From positions 1-51,076 of the forward strand of contig CALKBZ010000035.1 of the NCBI GenBank assembly GCA_937775295.1: a DNA stretch of 51,076 bases, given 5' to 3'. A program made the position numbers and the translations under genes. Source of the stretch: an uncultured Opitutales bacterium (GTDB lineage: Bacteria; Verrucomicrobiota; Verrucomicrobiia; Opitutales; Coraliomargaritaceae). The notes under the pieces were generated by a model. That model did no database searches and was not told the origin of the DNA. It was given only the letters and a program-made list of their open reading frames with translations. This document shows positions 37,895 through 47,402 of this stretch, in pieces. Numbering within the stretch: the first letter of the stretch is position 1; each line of letters opens with the position of its first letter.

Positions 37895-38377
37895 ATGTCA
37901 GAGGAGTTATTTCCAGTTCGAAAGCGTCCGGTGCATCTGCCATCGCTGGCTGTGGGAAATCGCTCGTCGATTCAGTTTGTCACGGTATGCGTGCGTGAGC
38001 GCCGTCCTGTCTTGGCGAACGAAGAAGCACATGCATTATTTCGGTCGATTTGGATAGATGAGTCTCTGTTTCGTGTGGGGCGCTATGTAATCATGCCAGA
38101 TCATGTTCATTTATTTTGCGCGCCAAATACCTATCCAGCGGAACCATTATCGAAATGGGTAGGGTATTGGAAATCACGGTTTGCGAGTGCATGGCCGAGG
38201 AATCGTGCGGGTAAGTTGTGGCAGCGCGATTTTTGGGATCGGGAATTGCGCAGCGGGGAGAGTTATTCTGAAAGATGGGCGTATATTTGTAACAATCCGG
38301 TTCGAGCGGAGTTGGTGCCTTCGGCTGATATGTGGCCGTATGTAGGAGAGCTGCATCCCTTGTCGTGGCATGACTGA
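37895..38377 (+). CDS. REP-associated tyrosine transposase (RAYT), small type
   Basis: A 160-residue Y1 HUH transposase. The HUH metal motif is in VGRYVIMPDHVHLFCAPN (His-Val-His), and the catalytic Tyr sits in ERWAYICNNPVRAEL, in the RAYT context Y..NP.RA. RAYTs act on single-stranded REP hairpins and are domesticated IS200-related enzymes. The gene has no IS ends of its own but is flanked by family 1 REP arrays (37330-37830 and 38390-38640), the normal RAYT setting. The ATG at 37895 is preferred to 37880, since MSEELFPVRKRP matches the usual N-terminus. It is intact, so it is likely the enzyme that moves or cuts family 1 hairpins. Confidence 0.9.
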   Translation: MSEELFPVRKRPVHLPSLAVGNRSSIQFVTVCVRERRPVLANEEAHALFRSIWIDESLFRVGRYVIMPDHVHLFCAPNTYPAEPLSKWVGYWKSRFASAWPRNRAGKLWQRDFWDRELRSGESYSERWAYICNNPVRAELVPSADMWPYVGELHPLSWHD

Positions 38378-38389
38378 TGCCGAGCCTGC

Positions 38390-38640
38390 GAGGGCACTGC
38401 GGACGAGGCGGAGCTCGTCCCTCCCCGAGGTTTTTTTTCGGGAGGGACCACCTCCGCGTGGTCCGCGTCGGTTTGTATTTGGGAGGGACCACCTCCGCGT
38501 GGTCCGCGTCAGTCCGCGTCGGTTTAGTCAGTCCGCGTCGGTTTAGTCAGTCCGCGTCGGTTTAGCCCGTTGTCCTAGAATGTCAGCTGGATAGCTGCGA
38601 GGCACTGCGGACGAGGCGGAGCTCGTCCCTCCCCGAGAGT
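38390..38640. repeat. REP family 1 array, right of the RAYT gene
   Basis: Reverse hairpins (GGACGAG, loop GCGGAG, CTCGTCC) near 38396 and 38603, forward hairpins (GGGAG, stem GGACCAC) near 38439 and 38480. Between them are repeats of GTCCGCGTCGGTTTAG and the small hairpin CAGCTGGATAGCTG. The last reverse hairpin lies just before the DUF423 stop. Confidence 0.88.
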
Positions 38641-38651
38641 TGTGCGGGTCC

Positions 38652-39032
38652 TTATTGCGATTTATTTTTCAAGCACGAATAAGCTAGCAACGCCCATCCG
38701 GCGATCAGGCACAGTCCACCGAGCGGTGTGATCGGGCCGAGCCATCTCGGTCCGTCGAGTGCCAGGCCATAGAGTGAGCCGGAGAACAGCAGCGTGCCGA
38801 TCACCAAGCAGGGGCCAATCATTTTGGGCAAGGCCTGCCGTTCGCAAATGAGTGACAGCAAGATGAGGCCCAGCGCGTGCCACATTTGGTACTGCACGGC
38901 AGTTTCCCAGGTTTGGATCGAATTGTGCGCGATGAGTGTTTGTTTGAGGGCATGCGCACCAAATGCGCCGAAAAGCACCGCACCGAGAGCAAGTATCGAG
39001 CCAAGGAGTCTATATTTGTGGGCAGTATGCAT
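38652..39032 (-). CDS. DUF423 family membrane protein (YgdD-like)
   Basis: A 126-residue product with four predicted membrane helices. Family marks: LGSILALGAVLFGAFGAHAL near the N-terminus, then VQYQMWHALGLILLS, GTLLFSGSLYGLAL and ITPLGGLCLIAGWALLA. The function of DUF423 is not established. The ATG at 39032 is chosen over 39086 because the helix begins directly after. Alone on its strand. Confidence 0.9.
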   Translation of the reverse strand: MHTAHKYRLLGSILALGAVLFGAFGAHALKQTLIAHNSIQTWETAVQYQMWHALGLILLSLICERQALPKMIGPCLVIGTLLFSGSLYGLALDGPRWLGPITPLGGLCLIAGWALLAYSCLKNKSQ

Positions 39033-39171
39033 AAGAGTGGTGGTGTAGTTTAGTCTTGGATACGGCGTTAGGCCGCTGTCTGGCAAGCTAAGCGTGGTAA
39101 TCAGTTAGGTAAATGCTTATTTTTTTTGGCTTGCATTGTTGTGCGGAAAAAGCATTAAAGACATATATTAT

Positions 39172-39762
39172 ATGCGTATTGATTTATCTAATGCCTGCGC
39201 TGTAGCACTTGTTGCGACAGTTTTATTTACCCCAATTTATGCTACCGCTGCGGATGCAACTGCCGAGCGTATGGCACAAATGGAAGCGCGGTTGATTGCG
39301 ATGGAAGCCCGACTCGCTGCGGCGGAAAAAGGTCCACAAGCAAAGAGTGTTTCAGAAGCACGTATGGTCGAGCTTGAAACACGCCTAGCTGAAGCTGAGC
39401 AAGAAACCAAACAGGTAAAGGCATTGGCTGCCACCGGTGGTAATGTGTCGCAGGCATCGATTCTCGGTAATGCGGCGACGTTTGATATTTTAGCTAACAG
39501 CGCCTGGCGCAATCTGCGTTGGACGCAGGCAGAACAGTGGCAGGCCGTTCGCCCAGGCGCATCATTGGCTGCAGTGGTCGAAGCATTGGGTCATCCGCCG
39601 CGCTCGGTGGATTCACTCAAGCCACGGGTCGATGAAGTTTTTTATTATGAAACCAGTATTCGCGACGACGGCAATTCATTGCGCGGTAAGGTGAGTTTCA
39701 GAAAGGGCCAAGTACTGACCGTCCAAAAACCAAATTTCAAAGCAAACAAAGCGGCTCAATAG
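39172..39762 (+). CDS. Exported coiled-coil protein with BamE/SmpA-like C-terminal domain
   Basis: A 196-residue product with a signal peptide (ACAVALVATVLFTPIYATAA). A heptad-like coiled coil follows (ERMAQMEARLIAMEARLAA; EARMVELETRLAEAEQ). The C-terminal ~70 residues (WQAVRPGASLAAVVEALGHP; DEVFYYETSIRDDG; KVSFRKGQVLTVQKP) have the pattern of a BamE/SmpA-type domain: G.....V...LG.P....... W.Y...G.V.F..G.V. It may be an envelope protein bound to the outer membrane. It directly precedes the porin gene on the same strand. The ATG at 39172 is used; 39136 adds 12 unlikely residues. Confidence 0.7.
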   Translation: MRIDLSNACAVALVATVLFTPIYATAADATAERMAQMEARLIAMEARLAAAEKGPQAKSVSEARMVELETRLAEAEQETKQVKALAATGGNVSQASILGNAATFDILANSAWRNLRWTQAEQWQAVRPGASLAAVVEALGHPPRSVDSLKPRVDEVFYYETSIRDDGNSLRGKVSFRKGQVLTVQKPNFKANKAAQ

Positions 39763-39783
39763 AGCTGTACTGCTTGCTTCGGG

Positions 39784-39820
39784 AAACAAACAAACAAACA
39801 AACAAACAAACAAACAAAAC
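39784..39820. repeat. Tetranucleotide microsatellite (AAAC)8
   Basis: Eight AAAC units followed by AAAAC, ending 3 bp before the ATG of the porin gene at 39824. It occupies the place of the ribosome-binding region. Slippage here would alter the distance between upstream signals and the start codon. Confidence 0.95.
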
Positions 39821-39823
39821 ACT

Positions 39824-40852
39824 ATGAAAAACAAAATTGCTATCGCATCTGCATTTCTTGCAGCTTCCAGCTTTTCGATGGGTGAAATCGTTGTTAACGA
39901 TTTCCTTTCGTTCGAAGGCTTTGTAGACTCCTCTTATTCACACACTGAACTGATTCAGACAACGCTTCGAGTGATGGCGCTACAAACAGCTTCCAAGTCG
40001 ATCAAGTTGAAATCAGCTGGTTGTTCAACTTCGACACTGTCACTGCGCAAATCGATCTTCAGTATGAAGGTGACGATGAAGGCGGAAGACGGTGATGATG
40101 GTGAGCTAGTTGAGCAAGCGTTCGTCAACTACGCACTCGGTAATGGTGATGTCATCACTGCGGGTCGCTATGCGTCGATGCTTGGTTTCGAAGCGTTTGA
40201 GCCAACTGGTCTTTACCAGTTCTCTACAGCCTATAGCGCGTCTGGCCTGCCAGGTTACGCACAGGGTGTGAAATTCACACGCGAGTCCAATACTTCTTTC
40301 TTCGGTCTCTCGATCCAAGACGAAGCATTCGACAATGTTGACAGTGCTCTGGTGGCAACAACCGAGCTCCGGCAGCTATGCTGTCGAAGCTTGCGTACGC
40401 GCAGGATCTCGGTAACGGCTTCGCAGTATTCATTGGCGGTGCGTTTGAAGATGCGGATGCTGGTGATACTTACATCGTTAACGCATACACAACCTACGAA
40501 ACAGGCGCTTGGTTGTTCGCTGCTGAAGTGAACTTCGGTAACAGCGAAAACGGTGCGTTTACGTTACGGCGAATCATTGTGCTGATGTTGATGTGCTCAG
40601 TGGCTTGCTGATGGCTAACTACGCGTACAGTGACACTGCTTCGGTAACAGCCCGTGTGAGCTATGAAGAAGTTGATGATGGTACTGCAGATGAGCTGATA
40701 TCCATGAAGTACACATTGGCTCACAACAAAGCCCTTGCGGATAACCTCGCTCTGATCGTAGAGCTCAGTGCTGGTGCAGTTGGATGTGGACAACAATACA
40801 AACGATCGAAGACGTACTCGAACTAGCTGTTGAGTTGCTCTTCACTTTCTAA
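39824..40852 (+). pseudogene. Outer membrane porin-like gene broken by several frameshifts
   Basis: The start MKNKIAIASAFLAASSFSMG is a signal peptide, and EIVVNDFLSFEGFVDSSYSH begins a beta-barrel. The barrel reading then hops frame: DSDNASSDGATNSFQVDQVE and ISWLFNFDTVTAQIDLQYEG lie in one frame, EQAFVNYALGNGDVITAGRY and GFEAFEPTGLYQFSTAYSAS in the first, LAYAQDLGNGFAVFIGGAFE and ADAGDTYIVNAYTTYET in another, ANYAYSDTASVTARVSYEEV in another, and finally EDVLELAVELLFTF stop at 40850. The terminal Phe suits an outer-membrane beta-barrel. I count at least five shifts over 1 kb. Neighbouring genes are clean, so either real decay or locally poor sequence is possible. Repaired length is about 340 residues. 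Confidence 0.75.
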
Positions 40853-40893
40853 TTGGGCCCTGCCTAATTAGAGCGTAAAGAAAATTACATTTC

Positions 40894-40924
40894 AAAAGCC
40901 CTCCGGTTCGCCGGGGGGCTTTTT
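40894..40924 (+). terminator. Rho-independent terminator after the porin gene
   Basis: Arms AAAAGCCCTCCGG (40894-40906) and CCGGGGGGCTTTTT (40911-40924) with a TTCG tetraloop and one G-T pair, followed by a T run. The flanks (TTTCAAAAGCC before, TTTTTTGTGTCTGG after) also occur at the terminator of the PEP-CTERM gene at 49714. Confidence 0.9.
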
Positions 40925-40979
40925 TGTGTCTGGGTATCACGAGCCCATCGTGGCCTCCGTCGTGAGACGGGGGTTCCTT

Positions 40980-41572
40980 GCGTTTCGGGAGGGACCACCT
41001 CCGCGTGGTCCGCGTCGGTTTAGCCCGTCCGCGTCGGTTTAGCCCGTTGTCCTAGAATGACAGCTGGATAGTTGCGAGGCACTGCGGACGAGGCGGAGCT
41101 CGTCCCTCCCCGAGGGTTTGTTTTCGGGAGGGACCACCTCCGCGTGGTCCGCGTCGGTTCAGCCCGTCCGCGTCGGTTTAGCCCGTTGCCTTAGAATGAC
41201 AGCTGGATAGTTGCGAGGCACTGCGGACGAGGCGGAGCTCGTCCCTCCCCGAGGGTTTGTTTTTGGGAGGGACCACCTCCGCGTGGTCCGCGTCGGTTTA
41301 GCCCGTCCGCGTCGGTTTAGCCCGTTGCCTTAGAATGACAGCTGGATAGTTGCGAGGCACTGCGGACGAGGCGGAGCTCGTCCCTCCCCGAGGGTTTGTT
41401 TTCGGGAGGGACCACCTCCGCGTGGTCCGCGTCGGTTTAGCCCGTCCGCGTCGGTTTAGCCCGTTGCGCTAGAATGACAGCTGGATAGTTGCGAGGCACT
41501 GCGGACGAGGCGGAGCTCGTCCCTCCCCGAGGTGCAGTATTCGGGAGGGACCACCTCCGCGTGGTCCGCGCA
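40980..41572. repeat. REP family 1 tandem array with exact 139-bp period
   Basis: Forward hairpins (GGGAG, stem GGACCAC, loop CTCCGC) start at 40987, 41126, 41265, 41404 and 41543, exactly 139 bp apart. Between each pair lies a reverse hairpin (GGACGAG, loop GCGGAG, CTCGTCC), the spacer hairpin CAGCTGGATAG and two GTCCGCGTCGGTTTAG pieces. The array fills the gap between the porin relic and argG. No gene is supported inside. Confidence 0.93.
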
Positions 41573-41790
41573 TTGAATGGTTGATAGCAGTGGCTGGTCA
41601 ATTTCGTGGTGTCTGCGCTTGCGCGGGCCTGCATCGGGTTGGTCCGTTGCGTTGGGCTCTGGGGCACTGCGGGCGCGAGTCAACTCGCACGCCACGTTCG
41701 ATGACTGGCTTCGATTAACATCAGCCACTCGCAACTCCCGCTGCTTTCCGCTTGCATCTGTATCGGCTTCGCCTAACTCCTAGACGTAAT

Positions 41791-43044
<1,254 letters not shown>

Positions 43045-43240
43045 GCCCTTCGGGCGTGTGAAAGTGGCAAAAGCCCTTCGGGCGTGTGAAGGTGGCAAAA
43101 GCCCTTCGGGCGTGTGAAGGTGGCAAAAGCCCTTCGGGCGTGTGAAGGTGGCAAAAGCCCTTCGGGCGTGTGAAGGTGGCAAAAGCCCTTCGGGCGTGTG
43201 AATGTAGCAAAAGCCCTTCGGGCGTGTGAAGGTAGCAAAG
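43045..43240. repeat. 28-bp tandem hairpin array after argG
   Basis: Seven copies, exactly 28 bp apart, start at 43045, 43073, 43101, 43129, 43157, 43185 and 43213. Each holds the mini-hairpin GCCC-TTC-GGGC followed by GTGTGAAGGTGGCAAAA. The first starts directly after the argG stop codon. The copies differ by only a few bases (GTGGC to GTAGC at the right end). No T-run follows each hairpin, so it is not a classical terminator series. Read on the minus strand it gives repetitive peptides that I do not count as genes. Confidence 0.93.
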
Positions 43241-43339
43241 TTTAAAGGTGCGAAAGTCTGAAGGTTAGGCTTTCGCGCCTTTGTTTTGTTGTAGTATGAC
43301 GACGAGAGTCCGCAATGTGCTGGTTCACTGGGCGCATTC

Positions 43340-43640
43340 TGAATATCTGGGAGGGATGTCCTCCGTGTCGTCCGCATTGCAATAGTACAGTAGTGGATCG
43401 CTGAGTGTATGGGGGGATGACCTCCGTGTCGTCCGCATTGCAATAGTACAGTAGTGGATCGCTGAGTGTCTGGGGAGGGATGACCTCCGTGTCGTCCGCA
43501 TTGCAATCGTTCAGTAGTGGGTCGCTGAGTGTCCGGGAGGGATGACCTCCGTGTCGTCCGCATTGTTTTAGCCTGTTCTCGTGACATGCCTGATGGAGTG
43601 GCACTGCGGACGAGGCGGAGCTCGTCCCTCCCTAAAGTCT
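43340..43640. repeat. REP family 1 array with 62-bp period (stem GGATGAC version)
   Basis: Forward hairpins begin near 43349, 43411, 43473 and 43535, 62 bp apart: guide GGGAG, stem GGATGAC (GGATGTC in the first), loop CTCCGT, stem GTCGTCC, with the tail ATTGCAATAGTACAGTAGTG. The stem has a G-T pair. A reverse hairpin of the GGACGAG version follows near 43602. The stem version differs from the arrays at 37-41 kb. Confidence 0.88.
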
Positions 43641-43649
43641 CAATCGTGC

Positions 43650-43745
43650 TGCCCCACCTTTCACCTTTCACCTTTCCACCTTCCTACCTTCGAGACCTTC
43701 CCACTTTCCTACCTTCGAGACCTTCCCACTTTCTTATCTTCTTAC
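43650..43745. repeat. Pyrimidine-rich tract with 25-bp repeats
   Basis: The plus strand is almost all C and T for about 95 bases, with CTACCTTCGAGACCTTCCCA repeated 25 bp apart and CACCTTT repeated earlier. It separates the REP array from the end of the GspF/PilC gene. Such mirror-like homopyrimidine DNA can form triplex structures; no coding role is seen. Confidence 0.7.
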
Positions 43746-43752
43746 CCCACAC

Positions 43753-45036
43753 CTATCCCGACAATGTCTGACTCACCTGGAAGACGCTGGTGACGATGCC
43801 GATCGCGATCAGCGCGACCATCAAAAATGCGCAGATCAACGCGCCCGACGCCACCAGGTTGGTCAGTAGCCCGAGGCGCTTGGTCAGCTCATTGCGAAAG
43901 CCTTTGGTCACCTCGGTCATACTGTGGCCGAGGTTGCCGGTGTTTTCGCCGACGGTCAGGATGTCGATCGCCAGGTCGGGCATGAAGTCGTTGCGCTTAA
44001 ACGCTTGAGCGATCGAGAGCCCCTCGTTGACCTGGCCGCGGGCGATGTGGAAGCGCTCGCGCAGATCGGTATTTTTAATCGTGCGCTCGGTCAGGCGCAG
44101 CACCTCGGTGGTGTTGATGCCGCTCTCCAGCAGTGTGCTGACCAGATTGCCGGATTGGAAGAGGTCGGAGAAGTAGAAAATCTTGCCCAGTAGCGGTAAT
44201 TTCAAGAACCACTTGTCGGACTTCTGTCGTCCGTCTGTGGTCTTGCGCCATTGCCCGAGCGCCACGATGCCGAGCACCAAAGCGATCAGCAGAAACGGGC
44301 CAAATTGAATTAAAAAGGCCGAGCCGTCCATCAGTAGTTGCGCGCTCCAAGTCATTTCGCCGCCCAGCTTGTCGAGCATGCTTTCGATTTGTGGCAGGAG
44401 CACGGTCAGGAAGATAATCACCACGACAAACGCCACCGTGCAAATGAAGCCGGGGTAGGCCATACTGGTAATCATCTTTTGCCGAATCGCCTGCTTCTCT
44501 TCGAGGAAGTCGATGACCTTGCGCAGGATCGGGCTGAGGTTGCCAGTCGCTTCGCCTGCCTCGATCACATAGGTGATCGAGCCAGAGAAATATTTAGTCT
44601 GACGCGCCAGTGCGCCGGCCAGTGTCGCGCCCTCGCTCAGGTCGCGCCAGATCGAGCCAGCCAGTTGCTTTTGTTCCGGATCGCTCAGGCGCTGGCTCAA
44701 AATACGGATCGCGTCGCCCATTGGCAGGCCAGACGAGTGCAGCTCGAGCAGCCGTGTGAGTAGCGCTAGGCCGATCTTTTCGCGGCTAGGCGTACCAGTG
44801 CTCTGTGCGGGTGCGGCGCCATTGTCTGCGGCAGGCTTGGCGCTCTTCAACGATTTGGTTTTGGCGCGCAGTTGGCTCCATATCGAGCGCTTGGCGCTGC
44901 TCACTTCTTTCAGCGTGACTGGGCTGAGTTGCTGCTCTTGCAGGCGCTGCGCAGCTTGACGCCGATCGGCAGATTCGATGCGTCCGGTCACGGTGTTTCC
45001 GTCGGCTTGGCGGGCTTTGTAATCAAACTGAGGCAT
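43753..45036 (-). CDS. Type II secretion/type IV pilus inner-membrane protein, GspF/PilC family
   Basis: A 427-residue product. The N-terminus PQFDYKARQADGNTVTGRIE is typical, followed by two GspF domains (LTRLLELHSSGLPMGDAIRI; TVLLESGINTTEVLRLTERT) with three membrane segments (TVAFVVVIIFLTVLLPQI; FLLIALVLGIVAL; ALICAFLMVALIAIGIV). It is the platform protein of a pilus or type II secretion machine, and could serve the pseudopilin (30.8 kb) and the PilX-like protein (18.8 kb). No GspE/PilB gene is adjacent. An Ala/Lys-rich insertion lies between residues 60 and 90. Confidence 0.95.
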   Translation of the reverse strand: MPQFDYKARQADGNTVTGRIESADRRQAAQRLQEQQLSPVTLKEVSSAKRSIWSQLRAKTKSLKSAKPAADNGAAPAQSTGTPSREKIGLALLTRLLELHSSGLPMGDAIRILSQRLSDPEQKQLAGSIWRDLSEGATLAGALARQTKYFSGSITYVIEAGEATGNLSPILRKVIDFLEEKQAIRQKMITSMAYPGFICTVAFVVVIIFLTVLLPQIESMLDKLGGEMTWSAQLLMDGSAFLIQFGPFLLIALVLGIVALGQWRKTTDGRQKSDKWFLKLPLLGKIFYFSDLFQSGNLVSTLLESGINTTEVLRLTERTIKNTDLRERFHIARGQVNEGLSIAQAFKRNDFMPDLAIDILTVGENTGNLGHSMTEVTKGFRNELTKRLGLLTNLVASGALICAFLMVALIAIGIVTSVFQVSQTLSG

Positions 45037-45182
45037 AGTAAAGTGGTGGCTTACAGATGTGTAATGTTCTCGCTCGCGAGTCGATGCTTTAGTTTATAGT
45101 CGGGGGAGTGTTACCTGCACTTTCACTACCACTCTCACTTTACTTGCGACTTGCTTGGCGGCTTGGATTACCTGACAGTTGA

Positions 45183-45998
45183 GTGCTTATGGGCCAGTCG
45201 CTATTACGCACGTTTTTTTATGGGACACTAGGTCTTGCTGTTTTGATTTCGAGTGTCTCTGCAAAAAACGCGAAGGCGATCACGCTGGATGCGGTGGAAG
45301 ATGAGGTGGCGGTGATCTTGCGGCAGACCGCGATGCCGAAAATGGGCCTAGACCGCTTGGGCTCGATCTTGACTCGCTGCTACAACGTGGGCTTCGGTGG
45401 TCCTGATAATTGGGAGAAGGTCCACAGTCTGCGTGTTTCCGGTCAATTGACGATCGAGGCCGGGGAATTCGAATTTAACTCCTACCAAAAGAAGCCGCAT
45501 TATCTCAAAATGACGATTCAAGGTCGACGCGGCGCGATGCAGGCAGGTTATGATGGCGATGTGGCTTGGCAGGTGCTGGCGCCAGATCCTGCTGCGGTGG
45601 AGATGGATGCCGCTCAGGCGCGCAGTTTTATTCACAGCGCGCATTTTGGTAATCATCTGCTCTATCCCTATGCGCTCGGCAAGCAGATCGAATATCTCGA
45701 TACCGTACCCGTCGATGGTGCGATCTGCCATCAGATTCGTGTGACCCTGGAGTCAGAGTTTCAGGTCGACTATTTTGTCGATATTCGCACCTATCTGGAA
45801 TGTAAAACCATTATGACCGATCTACGTACGGGCAAAGTCAGTGAGACCCTGGCTGAGGATTACATTCGCGAATCTGGCATCCCGATTGCGCGCAAAGTGG
45901 TGAGTTCCGAAAATGGTGTCTGGATCTCCACTTTCAAACTCGATAAGATTACGGTCAACTCCGGGGTGATGCCCTGGATGTTTAAAATGCCCAAGTAA
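45183..45998 (+). CDS. Secreted LolA/LppX-like lipoprotein-sorting-type protein, paralogue 1
   Basis: A 271-residue product from GTG 45183 (269 from ATG 45189). A signal peptide (RTFFYGTLGLAVLISSVSA) is followed by a domain like outer-membrane lipoprotein-sorting proteins: SLRVSGQLTIEAGEFEFNSY, KKPHYLKMTIQGRRGAMQAG, DGDVAWQVL, and FVDIRTYLECKTIM. It ends KITVNSGVMPWMFKMP. The next gene is a clear paralogue with the same closing motif (VNQGLMPWMF). The pair may carry or sense hydrophobic cargo in the periplasm; this is inference. It is divergent from the GspF/PilC gene. Confidence 0.75.
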   Translation: MLMGQSLLRTFFYGTLGLAVLISSVSAKNAKAITLDAVEDEVAVILRQTAMPKMGLDRLGSILTRCYNVGFGGPDNWEKVHSLRVSGQLTIEAGEFEFNSYQKKPHYLKMTIQGRRGAMQAGYDGDVAWQVLAPDPAAVEMDAAQARSFIHSAHFGNHLLYPYALGKQIEYLDTVPVDGAICHQIRVTLESEFQVDYFVDIRTYLECKTIMTDLRTGKVSETLAEDYIRESGIPIARKVVSSENGVWISTFKLDKITVNSGVMPWMFKMPK

Positions 45999-46002
45999 TC
46001 GG

Positions 46003-46051
46003 CACTGCGCGGCCTCGATCGTCAGCTGCACTGCGCGGCCTCGATCGTCAG
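46003..46051. repeat. Tandem duplication, 26-bp period
   Basis: Two copies of CACTGCGCGGCCTCGATCGT with CAG start at 46003 and 46029, between the two LolA-like genes. No further copies are seen in the window. Confidence 0.85.
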
Positions 46052-46127
46052 ATCGGGGAGTATTTTAGTGGCAATGTTCACCTTTATTGCTCGCATTCGG
46101 CTTCTTTTTTAATTATCACCATCTAGC

Positions 46128-47174
46128 ATGTCCCTGTTCATCGCGCGCATCGTTGCTCCGTCTTTTTTTCGCTTTGATCTGCCATGCTGCTCTGCGCGCC
46201 GCGCCCTCGCTGGTTGCCGCGGAGGCCGCCAGCTTACCTACCGCAAGGCGATTGTCGGGTACGAACCGATGTATTTATATGAGCTGGTCGATTCAGGGGT
46301 CGCTGAGGTTTTGCGCGATTATTACACCACCTCGTTCGGCGGGCAGCATGTATGGACAGAGATCGAGAGCTTTCGCTTTGAGGGTGTATTGACAGTGCCG
46401 CAGGGGGCGTTGCACTTTGTCGCATTTAAAAAAAAGCCCGATTATTGTAAAATTGTCCTGTTTGGCGGTAATGGCGTGCGGATTGTCATGTCCTTCGACG
46501 GCGCGGATGCCTGGCAACTCAACACCGCAGAGTCCGCTGAGCCGAGCGCGATGCCACCGCTAGAGGCGCTCAACTTTATTCGCGATGCGACTGTCGGGGG
46601 GCATTTGCACTATCCCGCGCTTCCCGGCAAACAAGTGGAGCTGATTGGCACGCGTGTGATTGGGGGGAATGAGTGCTACGATTTACAGGTCACCTTGCCG
46701 AATGGTCAGCAAGTGACTTATGCGATTGATTGCTTAGACTTTGTCGAGCGTCAGCAGATTGTCGTTAATGCCGTCTCCGGCGCGACCGAAGTCACCACGC
46801 ATGGCCGCAGCGAGCGAGTTGCGGGCGCCATGATCCCGATGGAAAGCAGTATGACGATCGATGGCGAACTTGTCCATTCCGTGCAGATGCGCAGCGTCGA
46901 GGTCAATCAAGGACTGATGCCGTGGATGTTCGCCCGGCCCTCGGGCGCGTATATCCCCGGTGCTGGCCGCGCGCGAGGTGCTGAACTGGATCAAGCGCAG
47001 GGCCTAGGCTTGGCAGGTGATGCTTCGCTCAATTCGGAGGGGGCACTGCCCGCATCTGAGTTCTTTGGCTTAAAAGAAGCGCCATTCGGCGCATTCGAGC
47101 CCAGTCGCTTCCCCGATCTCGATGCTGAGACCAAGCAGTCGATCCTCAACGATATCGGCGACCTGTCGCCATAG
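46128..47174 (+). CDS. Secreted LolA/LppX-like protein, paralogue 2 (N-terminus possibly frameshifted)
   Basis: The frame from 46128 is 348 codons. From about residue 40 it matches paralogue 1: FGGQHVWTEIESFRFEGVLT aligns with the FGG..W...SLR..G.LT region, then KKPDYCKIVLFGG, DGADAWQL and VNQGLMPWMF. The first 40 codons look wrong (RRALAGCRGGRQLTYRK), while a neighbouring frame over the same bases reads LFFALICHAALRAAPSLVAA, a normal signal peptide. The T7 run at 46163-46169 could be the shift point, with a return near 46240. A C-terminal extension of about 70 residues is unlike paralogue 1. A REP family 2 element starts at its stop codon. Confidence 0.7.
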   Translation: MSLFIARIVAPSFFRFDLPCCSARRALAGCRGGRQLTYRKAIVGYEPMYLYELVDSGVAEVLRDYYTTSFGGQHVWTEIESFRFEGVLTVPQGALHFVAFKKKPDYCKIVLFGGNGVRIVMSFDGADAWQLNTAESAEPSAMPPLEALNFIRDATVGGHLHYPALPGKQVELIGTRVIGGNECYDLQVTLPNGQQVTYAIDCLDFVERQQIVVNAVSGATEVTTHGRSERVAGAMIPMESSMTIDGELVHSVQMRSVEVNQGLMPWMFARPSGAYIPGAGRARGAELDQAQGLGLAGDASLNSEGALPASEFFGLKEAPFGAFEPSRFPDLDAETKQSILNDIGDLSP

Positions 47175-47305
47175 GAGAGTGGGCGACCCGCCCACATTGA
47201 TCCTCGCCGATATCGGCGACTCGTAGCCATAGGAGTGTGGGCGACCCGCCCACATTGATCCGCTGTCGCTGCGAAAAAGGAGGGCGAGTCGCCCTCCCTC
47301 CTTTG
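47174..47305. repeat. REP family 2 cluster (three hairpins)
   Basis: GGAG-A-GTGGGCG-ACC-CGCCCAC at 47174-47195, GGAG-T-GTGGGCG-ACC-CGCCCAC at 47233-47254, and a closing hairpin GAGGGCG-AGT-CGCCCTC with CTCC behind it at 47279-47302. The first two share the tail ATTGATC. The third shows a matching change on both arms (GTGGGCG to GAGGGCG, CGCCCAC to CGCCCTC). Confidence 0.82.
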
Positions 47306-47402
47306 GCTGCATCCTGGTGCATTAGCCGGAGACGTGGATAATGGTGATGGCATCAGCGCCCCGCCGCGCCCCGTCCCGCATTGCATCGCGGCCGAGCGCC
47401 GT

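Noticed and set aside
43045-43240. Series of rho-independent terminators after argG
   Set aside because: The hairpins have 4-bp stems and no T-runs, and 28-bp copies go far beyond what termination needs.
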